44,495 nt of DNA. It comes from Bacteroidales bacterium. Its GTDB lineage: Bacteria; Bacteroidota; Bacteroidia; Bacteroidales; VadinHA17. Both the position numbers and the translations under genes were made by a program. The notes under the pieces are model-generated. The model saw only the letters and a list, made by a program, of their open reading frames with translations. It did not search any database and had not been told where the DNA came from. The stretch covers positions 143,241 through 187,735 of the forward strand of contig JAGPFZ010000001.1 of the NCBI GenBank assembly GCA_018056245.1, read 5' to 3'. Each line of letters begins with the position of its first letter. Position 1 is the first letter of the stretch. Below are positions 7,454-15,318 of this stretch, piece after piece.

Positions 7454-10324
7454 TTATTTCTTCTCTTCTTCTTTTTCTTCTTTTTTTCTTCTTTTTTTTG
7501 CAAAAATAATAAAGAAGAATATTAATCCGGCGCCGAGAACTACCCATAGGATATAGTGGTAGACTTTACTAACCGGGACTTGTGCTATCAAAGCTTCTTT
7601 GGGCACTTGCTTTGCAGCAATAAATTTTGCCAGTGAGGAGAAAAATTCATCTTCGGGGAAGATATTTTTATTTCTGTTCCTGATAAGAAATGAAAGCATT
7701 TCTTGGGGATTACCTATATGGTTTTTATCGGGGTCAAAATTGTCAAGCCAGTTAGCTAAGCTTCCGTCTGCATATTTTGATAATTCTTTAATATAATCAT
7801 CGATTTTTGTTTCTGGTTCTGCAGTAAGTGCACTAAACATTGAAATCAGGTAAGGTTCTTTTAGTTTGTTTTCAAGAGCTTTCAAATAGAATGTTTTCAG
7901 CCATAGTCCGGATTTAATTGTTTTTTCGGAATCCGTGCTTTTAACAGCAGCATTTACGCCCACACTCCTTCCAGTTACTTCACCGTATGTAATTAATTGA
8001 TGTCGTATTATTTCAATAAGTGGGTCGATGCCTTCTATTATCTCTAAGGCCAGATTTTTCAATTCATCGGGAAGAATTCCACCTCCACTTTTTTCTGCGA
8101 TATATCTCTGAAGATCTCCCCATGTTTGCAATCCTGCTTCATAGATATTCAGTTGTGAAAGAATATCTTTCAGGTTTCCTTCAGCGTACTTCGCAAGAAT
8201 GTTCACCGCAGCCTGAGAAAGAACATTGTCCATTACTGCCACTTTTAGGGCAAGTATGTCAACCTGTTCAGGTTCTATACCGGATCTGGAAGCCTCATTT
8301 TTTATTGAAACGATTATATCATCTACTGTACCGAACTCTTGTTTAGTTGATTCAATCTTTTGAATCACCTTTATTAGTTGATCGTCTGATCTTTTCTTAA
8401 GGAGCTCGAAAAACATATTTGCCTGTTTTGCCGCTATGACATGTTTGTATTCAGGCCTTATAATTTTTTCTTCCTTCACGGACGAAGAGATTAATAATTC
8501 GGAAACGGTCTGATTACTGAATCTGTCGGTTAATTTAAAAACGAATCTGTTATCTCCTGTTTCAGGTATTGCTTTGTAAACAAGAAGTGTATCTTTGTTA
8601 ATAAATTTTTCTGTTCGCAGCAGAGAATCACCGAGCCAGTGTTCAACTTCGATGATTGAATTACGTTCGACTTGTACAGGAATTGCCAGAGTGTCTCCTT
8701 TTTTGGCAGTCAGTTTTTTCCCACTTCTTATATTCATTTCGGAGATAAAGTCCTTTTTAGGTAGTGTTATATCAGAAAGATGTAATGTATCGGCAGGACT
8801 GTAGAGTGATAGTTTGAGTGACCTTCTGGCCGTTTCTGAATCTTTTGCCTCATAAATAATTATATAATCGCCCTGAGGCAGTTCAAACCAATATTCTCCG
8901 GTAACGGGGTTTGAATACACAACGATTTTCGAATCGGGATTTTCCTTGCTTATTGCGCTTACTTTAATACTGTCTCCGAACATAGAAAGGAGATCGCTTA
9001 CTTTAACGATTCCTCTGATATAGAATTTTCTTGGATGGTCTTTAGAGAAAATTTCGATTTTATAAATATCGGTCAATCCGAAGCCGGTTGAATCAAACAT
9101 AGCATAATATGCCTGATAACCTTCGTTTAAAGGGTGAAAAAATAAATCGTCGTCAGTTGTATTCAGGGGGTAACCTACATTTAGTGGAGTGCTCCATTTT
9201 CCGTCGTCAAGAAGGGTTGAATAGAATATATCGTAGCCACCTATATTGAAATGTCCTCTGGAACTGAAAAATAGTGTTTTATCGTCTTTTCCGAGGAATG
9301 GCGATTCTTCGTTGTATTTTGTATTGATAGTCGGTCCGATGTTTTTTGCCGCACCCCAGTCACCTGTACTGTCGCGGTCGGAATAATAAATATCCAGGCC
9401 TCCATATGAGCCTTTTCTGTTGGAAGTGAAATAGAGCTGTTTGCCGTTGTGGCTTATTGCGGCATGTGATTCCCAATATTTGGTATTGATATTTTCGTTG
9501 AGTTTAATGAGGTTAGTCCACGTATCATCAGGTTTGCGTCGTGTCATATAAATATTTCCATCATAGTCGGCGCCAGCACGGTAAATATATAACTCTATTC
9601 CGTCAGAAGAAATTGACGTTGCATAATTTTTATCTTCAAATCCGAGTCCGAGAAAAGGTATAATATTTACAGGTTGTGACCATTTACCGTTGACTTTTTT
9701 TGTAAAATAAAGTGCTTCCTGAAAAGGTTCAGACTTGTTATAGGCCATAATTGTCTCATCATCCGAAACAACCGGATTTATTTCAGCATAATGGTCATTT
9801 ATTATTGATCCCTGGTTTTCTTTTCTAATATAAAGAGGCAGTTTCATTAGTTCCATGGCATTACGGCAAGATTCAATTTGCATATTCACCACAGTAGTAT
9901 CATAAATATTAGGGTCCAGATTTTTCTTGAAGATCTCGTAAGTTTCTATTGCCTTGTCGAGCTGATTATTAATTCTATATGCATTTGCCAGGTAATAGTA
10001 TGCATCATAAGGTGCATGTGTTTCTTTGAATTTTCCTTCCTTATATTTCGGATTGATATCTTTTACGGCTTCTTCGAGATATTGAATTGCTTCCTGCTTT
10101 CTACCGGGGATATTCAGTAAACATTGCCCTATTCTGTATTTATAGTTGTTGTTTTTCGGATTTACTTTAAGCAAAAGCTGGTATAACGGTAAAGCATCTT
10201 CATATTCTTCGTAAAGAATAAAAGTTTCACCCCAGTAAAAATTTTCTTTTAACTCTCCCTTAAGCTGGCCGAATACATCAAAAAACTGTCCTGCTATAAA
10301 TAAAATAAGAAGAAAACGTTTCAT
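7454..10324 (-). CDS. TPR and PD40 propeller protein with helical repeats and C-terminal membrane anchor
   Basis: A 956-residue protein, largest of the trio. A signal peptide (residues 1-20, ending FGQ) is followed by TPR-like helices (about 25-160) and a PD40 propeller (about 180-425). Two beta-rich segments follow: 430-520, carboxypeptidase-regulatory-like, and 520-615. A long helical part then contains three copies of a repeat of about 57 residues, starting near 641, 709 and 847 with the pattern K-(Y/R)-(A/S)-(E/D)-(G/D)-x-(Q/N/S)-L. A single membrane helix at about 924-942 leads into a tail made almost only of Lys, Arg and Glu (943-956). This predicts an inner-membrane anchored protein with a large periplasmic part. 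The helical repeats were not recognised as a named family. Function is unknown; an envelope scaffold is a reasonable inference. Confidence 0.82.
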   Translation of the reverse strand: MKRFLLILFIAGQFFDVFGQLKGELKENFYWGETFILYEEYEDALPLYQLLLKVNPKNNNYKYRIGQCLLNIPGRKQEAIQYLEEAVKDINPKYKEGKFKETHAPYDAYYYLANAYRINNQLDKAIETYEIFKKNLDPNIYDTTVVNMQIESCRNAMELMKLPLYIRKENQGSIINDHYAEINPVVSDDETIMAYNKSEPFQEALYFTKKVNGKWSQPVNIIPFLGLGFEDKNYATSISSDGIELYIYRAGADYDGNIYMTRRKPDDTWTNLIKLNENINTKYWESHAAISHNGKQLYFTSNRKGSYGGLDIYYSDRDSTGDWGAAKNIGPTINTKYNEESPFLGKDDKTLFFSSRGHFNIGGYDIFYSTLLDDGKWSTPLNVGYPLNTTDDDLFFHPLNEGYQAYYAMFDSTGFGLTDIYKIEIFSKDHPRKFYIRGIVKVSDLLSMFGDSIKVSAISKENPDSKIVVYSNPVTGEYWFELPQGDYIIIYEAKDSETARRSLKLSLYSPADTLHLSDITLPKKDFISEMNIRSGKKLTAKKGDTLAIPVQVERNSIIEVEHWLGDSLLRTEKFINKDTLLVYKAIPETGDNRFVFKLTDRFSNQTVSELLISSSVKEEKIIRPEYKHVIAAKQANMFFELLKKRSDDQLIKVIQKIESTKQEFGTVDDIIVSIKNEASRSGIEPEQVDILALKVAVMDNVLSQAAVNILAKYAEGNLKDILSQLNIYEAGLQTWGDLQRYIAEKSGGGILPDELKNLALEIIEGIDPLIEIIRHQLITYGEVTGRSVGVNAAVKSTDSEKTIKSGLWLKTFYLKALENKLKEPYLISMFSALTAEPETKIDDYIKELSKYADGSLANWLDNFDPDKNHIGNPQEMLSFLIRNRNKNIFPEDEFFSSLAKFIAAKQVPKEALIAQVPVSKVYHYILWVVLGAGLIFFFIIFAKKRRKKEEKEEEKK

Positions 10325-10511
10325 ATATATATAATTGTTTCAATTCTTTAAGCTACTAATATAGTAGAAATATTAGAAAAAAAATAAAAAAGCATTACAG
10401 AATAAAAGTCTTTTTTATAAAACACTATCGAGTTGCTTTTTAATCAATATATTGAAATAACAACTATTTCTGGCGACAAATAATTTTAATCTATTTTGTT
10501 TATAAATTTTA

Positions 10512-11783
10512 TTATTTTATAGTACAGACATTTTTGCTGTATAAAATAAATTTTTCTCCAGCAGGCACAAATTTTATTTTAATTCCTGATTTTGGAAGCA
10601 TACTTATTGATTCGATAATCTGTGAAGGTGAAGAATCACTTAATGAAAAAATGATTTCAGTAATTTTGTTTTCTTTTATAATTTCATGTAATTGTGAAAT
10701 GATTCCAAGCAGTTCCTTTCCATTATCTTCACTGGATATGCTAACTCTGCCTGTGATTTTTGATATCATACCTGATTTTTCTACAAGTTTTATTATCCTG
10801 TTATAAGTGTCATTTTTACTTACTACAATAGAAACATTTAGTTTTAGAAATATGTTTTTGATAAGGGGCAATTCTGTGAGAGATGAAAAGAATCTTGAAA
10901 AAGAAGGGGCAACGAGTGTTAATGTCTTTTTAAGAAGACTGATTAGAGAGCTTATATATATCGCCGGTTTTATAATAATATATATAGGAAGTGTTTTCTT
11001 TTTTTTAAAATGTTTTTCTACAAATATCAACATTGCTTTGTAAAAATGAATTGTGCTGTTTATAGGGCTTTTCCTGGAACTCTCGCTTTTAAAGTGAATG
11101 ATTTTAACTTCAGGGTAATAATAAATTTTATATCCGGCTTTGATTATTCTGAAGCTTAAATCTATGTCTTCTCCGTACATAAAAAATCTTTCATCTAACA
11201 GGCCGGTTATCCCGAGAATATTTTTTCTGATAAACATAAATGCTCCTGGCAATACCTCTATTTCGGCAGTTTTATTATTGTCGATATGTTCCATGTAATA
11301 CCTACTGAATAAGGTGGAGTGGGGGAAAAGCGATGTAAGTCCTGCAATTTTAAAAAATGCCGTCATAGGTAAAGGTATTGCTCTTTTCGATTCTCTAAGA
11401 TATTTTCCGTTACCGTCGAGCATTTTTACTCCCATTGCACCTGCGAGAGGGTGACTGCGCATAAAATTTATGCAACATCTGAGACTATTTTCATCAATTA
11501 AGGTATCAGGATTAAGAAGAAGCACAAATTCTCCTTTGGCAAGTCGGAGTCCCTGGTTACATGCTTTTGCGAATCCTTCATTATACGAGTTCCGGATAAG
11601 TCGTATAGTGGGAAACAATGTATTGACCATTGAACAAGAGTCGTCGGACGAATTATTGTCAATTACAATAATTTCGGAAGGTATATCTTCCGCTGCTTTT
11701 TCTACTGAATTCAGACACAATTCAAGGAAATACTTTACATTATAGCTTACTATTATTATTGAAAGGTCGATCAGTTCTCTCAT
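10512..11783 (-). CDS. Family 2 glycosyltransferase with C-terminal nucleotide-binding-like domain
   Basis: A 423-residue protein of two parts. Residues 1-235 are a GT-A fold glycosyltransferase of family 2: LSIIIVSYN at the start, IDNNSSDDS for nucleotide binding, LLNPDT as the DxD-like site and FMYGEDIDLSFR near the acceptor site. This branch is usually rhamnosyltransferase-like and builds surface polysaccharide. Residues 265-295 are hydrophobic and basic and may touch the membrane. Residues 317-423 resemble the Rossmann-like CoA_binding_3 domain found in polyprenyl glycosylphosphotransferases (VSIVVSKNDTYNRI, TGRVSI, ITEIIFSLSDSSPSQII, then KFVPAGEKF). The end is short compared with what I expect of that domain. 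It lies 94 bases downstream of recR on the same strand. The first half is confident, the second tentative. Confidence 0.82.
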   Translation of the reverse strand: MRELIDLSIIIVSYNVKYFLELCLNSVEKAAEDIPSEIIVIDNNSSDDSCSMVNTLFPTIRLIRNSYNEGFAKACNQGLRLAKGEFVLLLNPDTLIDENSLRCCINFMRSHPLAGAMGVKMLDGNGKYLRESKRAIPLPMTAFFKIAGLTSLFPHSTLFSRYYMEHIDNNKTAEIEVLPGAFMFIRKNILGITGLLDERFFMYGEDIDLSFRIIKAGYKIYYYPEVKIIHFKSESSRKSPINSTIHFYKAMLIFVEKHFKKKKTLPIYIIIKPAIYISSLISLLKKTLTLVAPSFSRFFSSLTELPLIKNIFLKLNVSIVVSKNDTYNRIIKLVEKSGMISKITGRVSISSEDNGKELLGIISQLHEIIKENKITEIIFSLSDSSPSQIIESISMLPKSGIKIKFVPAGEKFILYSKNVCTIK

Positions 11784-11877
11784 ATACGATTTTTAGGAAC
11801 TTTTGCCAGTTTTTTATTCATTATAAGTCTCCTCAGTTATGCAAACGAAGAATCTTTTAAATGTTGAAAAATTACTT

Positions 11878-12498
11878 TCATCCGGGAGATACGAAAGGTG
11901 TTCTGTTAATAAGGGATCTGCCCAGCGTTATTTCGTCGGTATATTCGAGTTCGTTTCCCACAGCCATACCTCTGGCAAGCACGCTTAGTTTTACATTATA
12001 TTTCGAGAGTCTTTTATACAGATAATAACTTGTAGTATCGCCCTCCATGGTTGCACTCAGTGCAAAAATTACTTCAGTGATATTTCCCGATTTAACTTTT
12101 TCTTCAAGCGAATCAATATTAAGGTCAGAAGGTCCTATACCTTCGATCGGTGAAATTATTCCTCCAAGAACGTGATATAGGCCTTTAAACTGATGAGTAT
12201 TTTCAATTGCCATTACATCCTGTATGTTTTCCACAGTGCAAATTATTGAAGCATCTCTCGATTTATCACTACAAATACTGCAAATATCAGTGTCGGAAAT
12301 ATTGTTGCATATCTTACAGTAATGAATTTCGGTGCGCAGTTTAATTATTGTTTCACCGAATTTTATTACTTCAACGGTATCTCTTCGCAGCAAATTCATA
12401 ACAAGTCGGAGAGCAGTTTTTCTGCCTATTCCGGGCAATGAGGCAAATTCATTGACTGCATTTTCAAGTAGCTTTGAAGGAAATAATGTTGTGCTCAT
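11878..12498 (-). CDS. recR: Recombination protein RecR
   Basis: A 206-residue protein matching RecR in length and layout. The N-terminal helix-hairpin-helix is [15 protein letters not shown] four-cysteine zinc finger follows ([16 protein letters not shown]). The Toprim domain opens with [15 protein letters not shown] and contains the [15 protein letters not shown] segment. RecR works with RecO and RecF to load RecA at single-strand gaps. The start codon lies just behind a perfect 25-base palindrome that overlaps its likely promoter. Confidence 0.97.
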   Translation of the reverse strand: MSTTLFPSKLLENAVNEFASLPGIGRKTALRLVMNLLRRDTVEVIKFGETIIKLRTEIHYCKICNNISDTDICSICSDKSRDASIICTVENIQDVMAIENTHQFKGLYHVLGGIISPIEGIGPSDLNIDSLEEKVKSGNITEVIFALSATMEGDTTSYYLYKRLSKYNVKLSVLARGMAVGNELEYTDEITLGRSLINRTPFVSPG

Positions 12499-12499
12499 C

Positions 12500-12524
12500 G
12501 AATTATTTTTATCAAAAATAATTC
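12500..12524. repeat. Perfect 25-base palindrome before recR
   Basis: GAATTATTTTT (12500-12510), then ATC, then AAAAATAATTC (12514-12524) form an 11-base inverted repeat with a 3-base centre. It ends two bases from the recR start codon. It could be an operator or a hairpin in the 5' leader. Confidence 0.7.
12513..12520 (-). promoter_or_regulatory. Candidate recR -7 element
   Basis: The minus strand reads TATTTTTG, a match to TAnnTTTG, 14 bases before the recR ATG and inside the palindrome. No -33 element was seen. Confidence 0.4.
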
Positions 12525-12608
12525 AAATATTCAGCTAAATAAAATATGAATTTAAATTTTTCAGTAATGAATTCTTTTTATTATTCTTGTGAACATTTAT
12601 GAACGATT

Positions 12609-14081
12609 ATGTCGCCTTTTGTCATTCTTATTGTTTTTCTTATATACACGGCTATATTGTTTGTTGTGGCCTTTATGACATCACGTAAGGCCGACAGTCA
12701 TGCTTTCTATCTGGGGAAAAACATTTCACCATGGTATGTTGTAGCGTACGGTATGATTGGCGCTTCACTTTCTGGTGTGACATTCATGTCGGTTCCAGGC
12801 TGGGTGCAAGAGACCCAGTTTACATATATGGTTATCGTGTTCGGGAATCTGGCAGGATATGCTGTTATAGCGCTCGTATTACTTCCACTTTATTACCGGC
12901 TTAAACTTACTTCTATTTATACATACCTTAGCAAAAGGTTCGGATTCTGGTCGTATAAAACAGGAGCAGGGTTCTTCATACTTTCACGAATCCTTGGGGC
13001 CTCTTTAAGAATGTTTCTGGTTATTAATGTCATGCAGATTTTTGTTTTTGATGCATGGCATATTCCTTTCTGGGTTAATGCATCTATATTCATCACATTG
13101 ATTATACTATATACTTTTAAGGGTGGTATAAGAACGATAGTATGGACCGATACACTTCAAACTACATTTATGCTTCTTGCAGTGATTTTGTCGGTGGTTT
13201 TTATAAGCAAAGATCTCGGAGAACCTATTACCGCGCTGGTTTCCGTTATGAAGGAAGAAGGTATAATGCGAATGTTCATAACCGACTGGCGGAGTGAGAG
13301 GTTTTTTCTCAAACAGTTTCTCAGTGGAATGTTTATTACGATTTCAATGACTGGTCTCGATCAGGAGATGATGCAAAAAAATCTAAGTTGCAGAAACATA
13401 AAAGAAGCGCAGAAAAACATGTTCACCTTCAGCGGTATTCTAATTTTTGTCAATCTTCTATTCCTTTTCTTAGGTGCAACATTGTTTATTTATTCAAAAG
13501 CAAAAAATATCAGTGTACAGATGACCGACGACTTGTTCCCGGTAATTGCATTAAAATATTTAAGTCCTGTTGCAGGGCTTGTATTTCTTATCGGATTAAT
13601 ATCGGCGGCATTTCCGAGTGCCGACGGTGCACTTACTTCTCTGACAACTTCATTTACGATCGATTTTCTTGGGCTTGACAAGCGCACCGATATCAGTGAA
13701 AAAACCAGGACTCACATAAGGTATTTGGTACATATTTCATTTGCAATTTTGTTTCTGATTGCAATTCTTGTCTTCAAAGCAATGAACGATAGAGCTGTGA
13801 TCGATAAATTATTTACCATTGCCGGATATACTTATGGGCCGCTTCTCGGACTTTATTCATTCGGGCTATTCACCAAACGACGTGTTAACGATAGGGTAAC
13901 ACCTTTTATTGCCGTTTTTTCCCCTGTTGTGTGTTATTTTTTAAGCAAGTATTCTGTTGAATTATTTAATGGTTATAGATTTGGCTTTGAGCTGCTTCTT
14001 CTTAACGGTCTGATTACATTTACAGGTCTCTGGATTTTCAGCAGGAGGATAAGCAAAGAGGATAATATTGATAAGCTTTAA
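12609..14081 (+). CDS. Sodium:solute symporter (SSS family)
   Basis: A 490-residue integral membrane protein with about 13 hydrophobic segments, the usual number for the SSS family. Family landmarks are the early FYLGKNISPWYVVAYGMIGASLSGVTFMSVPG stretch (residues about 34-63) and the later AAFPSADGALTSLTTSF (about 336-352), which carries sodium-ligand Ser and Thr residues in known members. It should couple uptake of an organic solute to sodium entry at the inner membrane. The substrate cannot be told from sequence alone. It is divergent from recR, and TATTCTTG at 12582-12589 is a one-mismatch -7 element 19 bases before the start. It converges on the DUF6048-like gene. Confidence 0.92.
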   Translation: MSPFVILIVFLIYTAILFVVAFMTSRKADSHAFYLGKNISPWYVVAYGMIGASLSGVTFMSVPGWVQETQFTYMVIVFGNLAGYAVIALVLLPLYYRLKLTSIYTYLSKRFGFWSYKTGAGFFILSRILGASLRMFLVINVMQIFVFDAWHIPFWVNASIFITLIILYTFKGGIRTIVWTDTLQTTFMLLAVILSVVFISKDLGEPITALVSVMKEEGIMRMFITDWRSERFFLKQFLSGMFITISMTGLDQEMMQKNLSCRNIKEAQKNMFTFSGILIFVNLLFLFLGATLFIYSKAKNISVQMTDDLFPVIALKYLSPVAGLVFLIGLISAAFPSADGALTSLTTSFTIDFLGLDKRTDISEKTRTHIRYLVHISFAILFLIAILVFKAMNDRAVIDKLFTIAGYTYGPLLGLYSFGLFTKRRVNDRVTPFIAVFSPVVCYFLSKYSVELFNGYRFGFELLLLNGLITFTGLWIFSRRISKEDNIDKL

Positions 14082-14129
14082 TTACGGGAATTACCTGCAA
14101 ATTTAGTTAGGGAAGAAATTTATAGAATA

Positions 14130-14801
14130 TTATTTTATTATCAATTTTTCTTTATAAGGTATATTCCAGATAAGATAATAATTTATTCCAGGGCTGAATG
14201 ACTTTGTGCCGTTACCATAGCCTGGAATATAGACAGGCTTTAGATCTTTTCCTGTTCCCGGGCTGATAAGTATTTTTAGTCGTATTGTCCAACCTATGCT
14301 GAAATTAGGGAAAAGTTCAGTTCTTATGCCTGGAGAAGCTTCAATGAAATGTGCGAGTTTTGTTGATTTTGCTAAAGAACCAATTGCGCTTCCCCAATAA
14401 TTTTCATAATTAAAGAAAGGCGTTTCATGGGTATATAAGCTGATACCGTATTTCAGTCCGGCTCCGGCAAAATAAATGCCTTTTGAAGTAAATGGAGATA
14501 TTATATTAAAATCAAGTCCTAATCGGATGAAGAACCCGTTGCATTTGTATTCATAATTATATTGTGAATAGAAGAATTTGTTATAGCCTCCGTCGAGGGC
14601 ATAAGACAAAGTGGCATCCTTGTCGGCCGAAAGAAAACCTTCAATAGCCAATGTATTTTTATCGGCAATATAGTAACCAAGGCCAAACACATCAGCGCCT
14701 ATTCTTATTTTCAGAGGAAATAAAATTGTGTCTTTTTCCTGGGCACTTACCGATATGTAGATAAATAGCAGACTAAAAAAAGATACGAATGTTTTCTTCA
14801 T
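14130..14801 (-). CDS. Outer-membrane beta-barrel-like protein, DUF6048-like
   Basis: A 223-residue exported protein with signal peptide ending VSAQ. The rest alternates short amphipathic strands rich in aromatic residues and glycine (ADVFGLGYYIADKNTLAIEG, GLDFNIISPF, FAGAGLKYGISLY), as expected for a small outer-membrane barrel. From memory it resembles DUF6048 of Bacteroidota, which often sits beside DUF6452 as here. Its start overlaps the end of the upstream gene by 29 bases, so the two are very probably one operon with linked translation. Function is unknown. Confidence 0.7.
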   Translation of the reverse strand: MKKTFVSFFSLLFIYISVSAQEKDTILFPLKIRIGADVFGLGYYIADKNTLAIEGFLSADKDATLSYALDGGYNKFFYSQYNYEYKCNGFFIRLGLDFNIISPFTSKGIYFAGAGLKYGISLYTHETPFFNYENYWGSAIGSLAKSTKLAHFIEASPGIRTELFPNFSIGWTIRLKILISPGTGKDLKPVYIPGYGNGTKSFSPGINYYLIWNIPYKEKLIIK

Positions 14802-15243
14802 TTCGGTTTGTGATTCTGGGATTTCTAATTATTACTGTATCAAGAATATTTTTTGTAAACCTGCACTCGGAAAGATAATAGAAGAATGCATAGCCGCATT
14901 CCTTAGAGAGGAGATGGGCATAGGGTGAATAAATAAATGTCAGTGTATCGGATTCTTGATTTATTGTTAGTACGAATCTACATAAATCATTATTTGGATC
15001 GAGAGGAATATATATCACAGAAATTTTTATTGCTTTATCATATAGAAGAGAATCTTTATTTCCTATTCCCAGAAGTGTCAATGTATCGGGTGCTGAAATT
15101 GTTCCAGTGCCTGTTTTATAAAAGGTTGCACCTGCCAGTATTTCTGTTTTCTCCTTGCACGACTTCGGAGTGCATGAAAATAATGAAAGCACCGACAAAA
15201 TAGAACAGAATGCAAGATAATATAAAGAAACTCTGGAATTCAT
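14773..15243 (-). CDS. Small lipoprotein, DUF6452-like
   Basis: A 156-residue protein with an N-terminal hydrophobic stretch and a lipobox LFSC near residue 24. The mature part is beta-rich and holds several cysteines (SCK, NDLCRF, KECGYAF, SECRF) that may pair. The segments ATFYKTGTGT, LTLLGIGNKDSLLYD, LPLDPN-like YIPLDPNNDLCRF and SKECGYAFFY resemble DUF6452, a Bacteroidota family of unknown function usually followed by DUF6048. The gene lies 75 bases downstream of alaS. TATCTTTA on the minus strand about 20 bases before the start is a one-mismatch -7 element. Confidence 0.65.
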   Translation of the reverse strand: MNSRVSLYYLAFCSILSVLSLFSCTPKSCKEKTEILAGATFYKTGTGTISAPDTLTLLGIGNKDSLLYDKAIKISVIYIPLDPNNDLCRFVLTINQESDTLTFIYSPYAHLLSKECGYAFFYYLSECRFTKNILDTVIIRNPRITNRNEENIRIFF

Positions 15244-15318
15244 GAGAAACTTTGAGTTTAAAGATAAAAATTATAATTACAACTTTGGCTTTATGAAACT
15301 TAGTTGGATATTTTATAT

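Noticed and set aside
7454-10324. Calling the PD40 paralogs PorE
   Set aside because: PorE ends in an OmpA-like peptidoglycan-binding domain, which none of the three proteins has.
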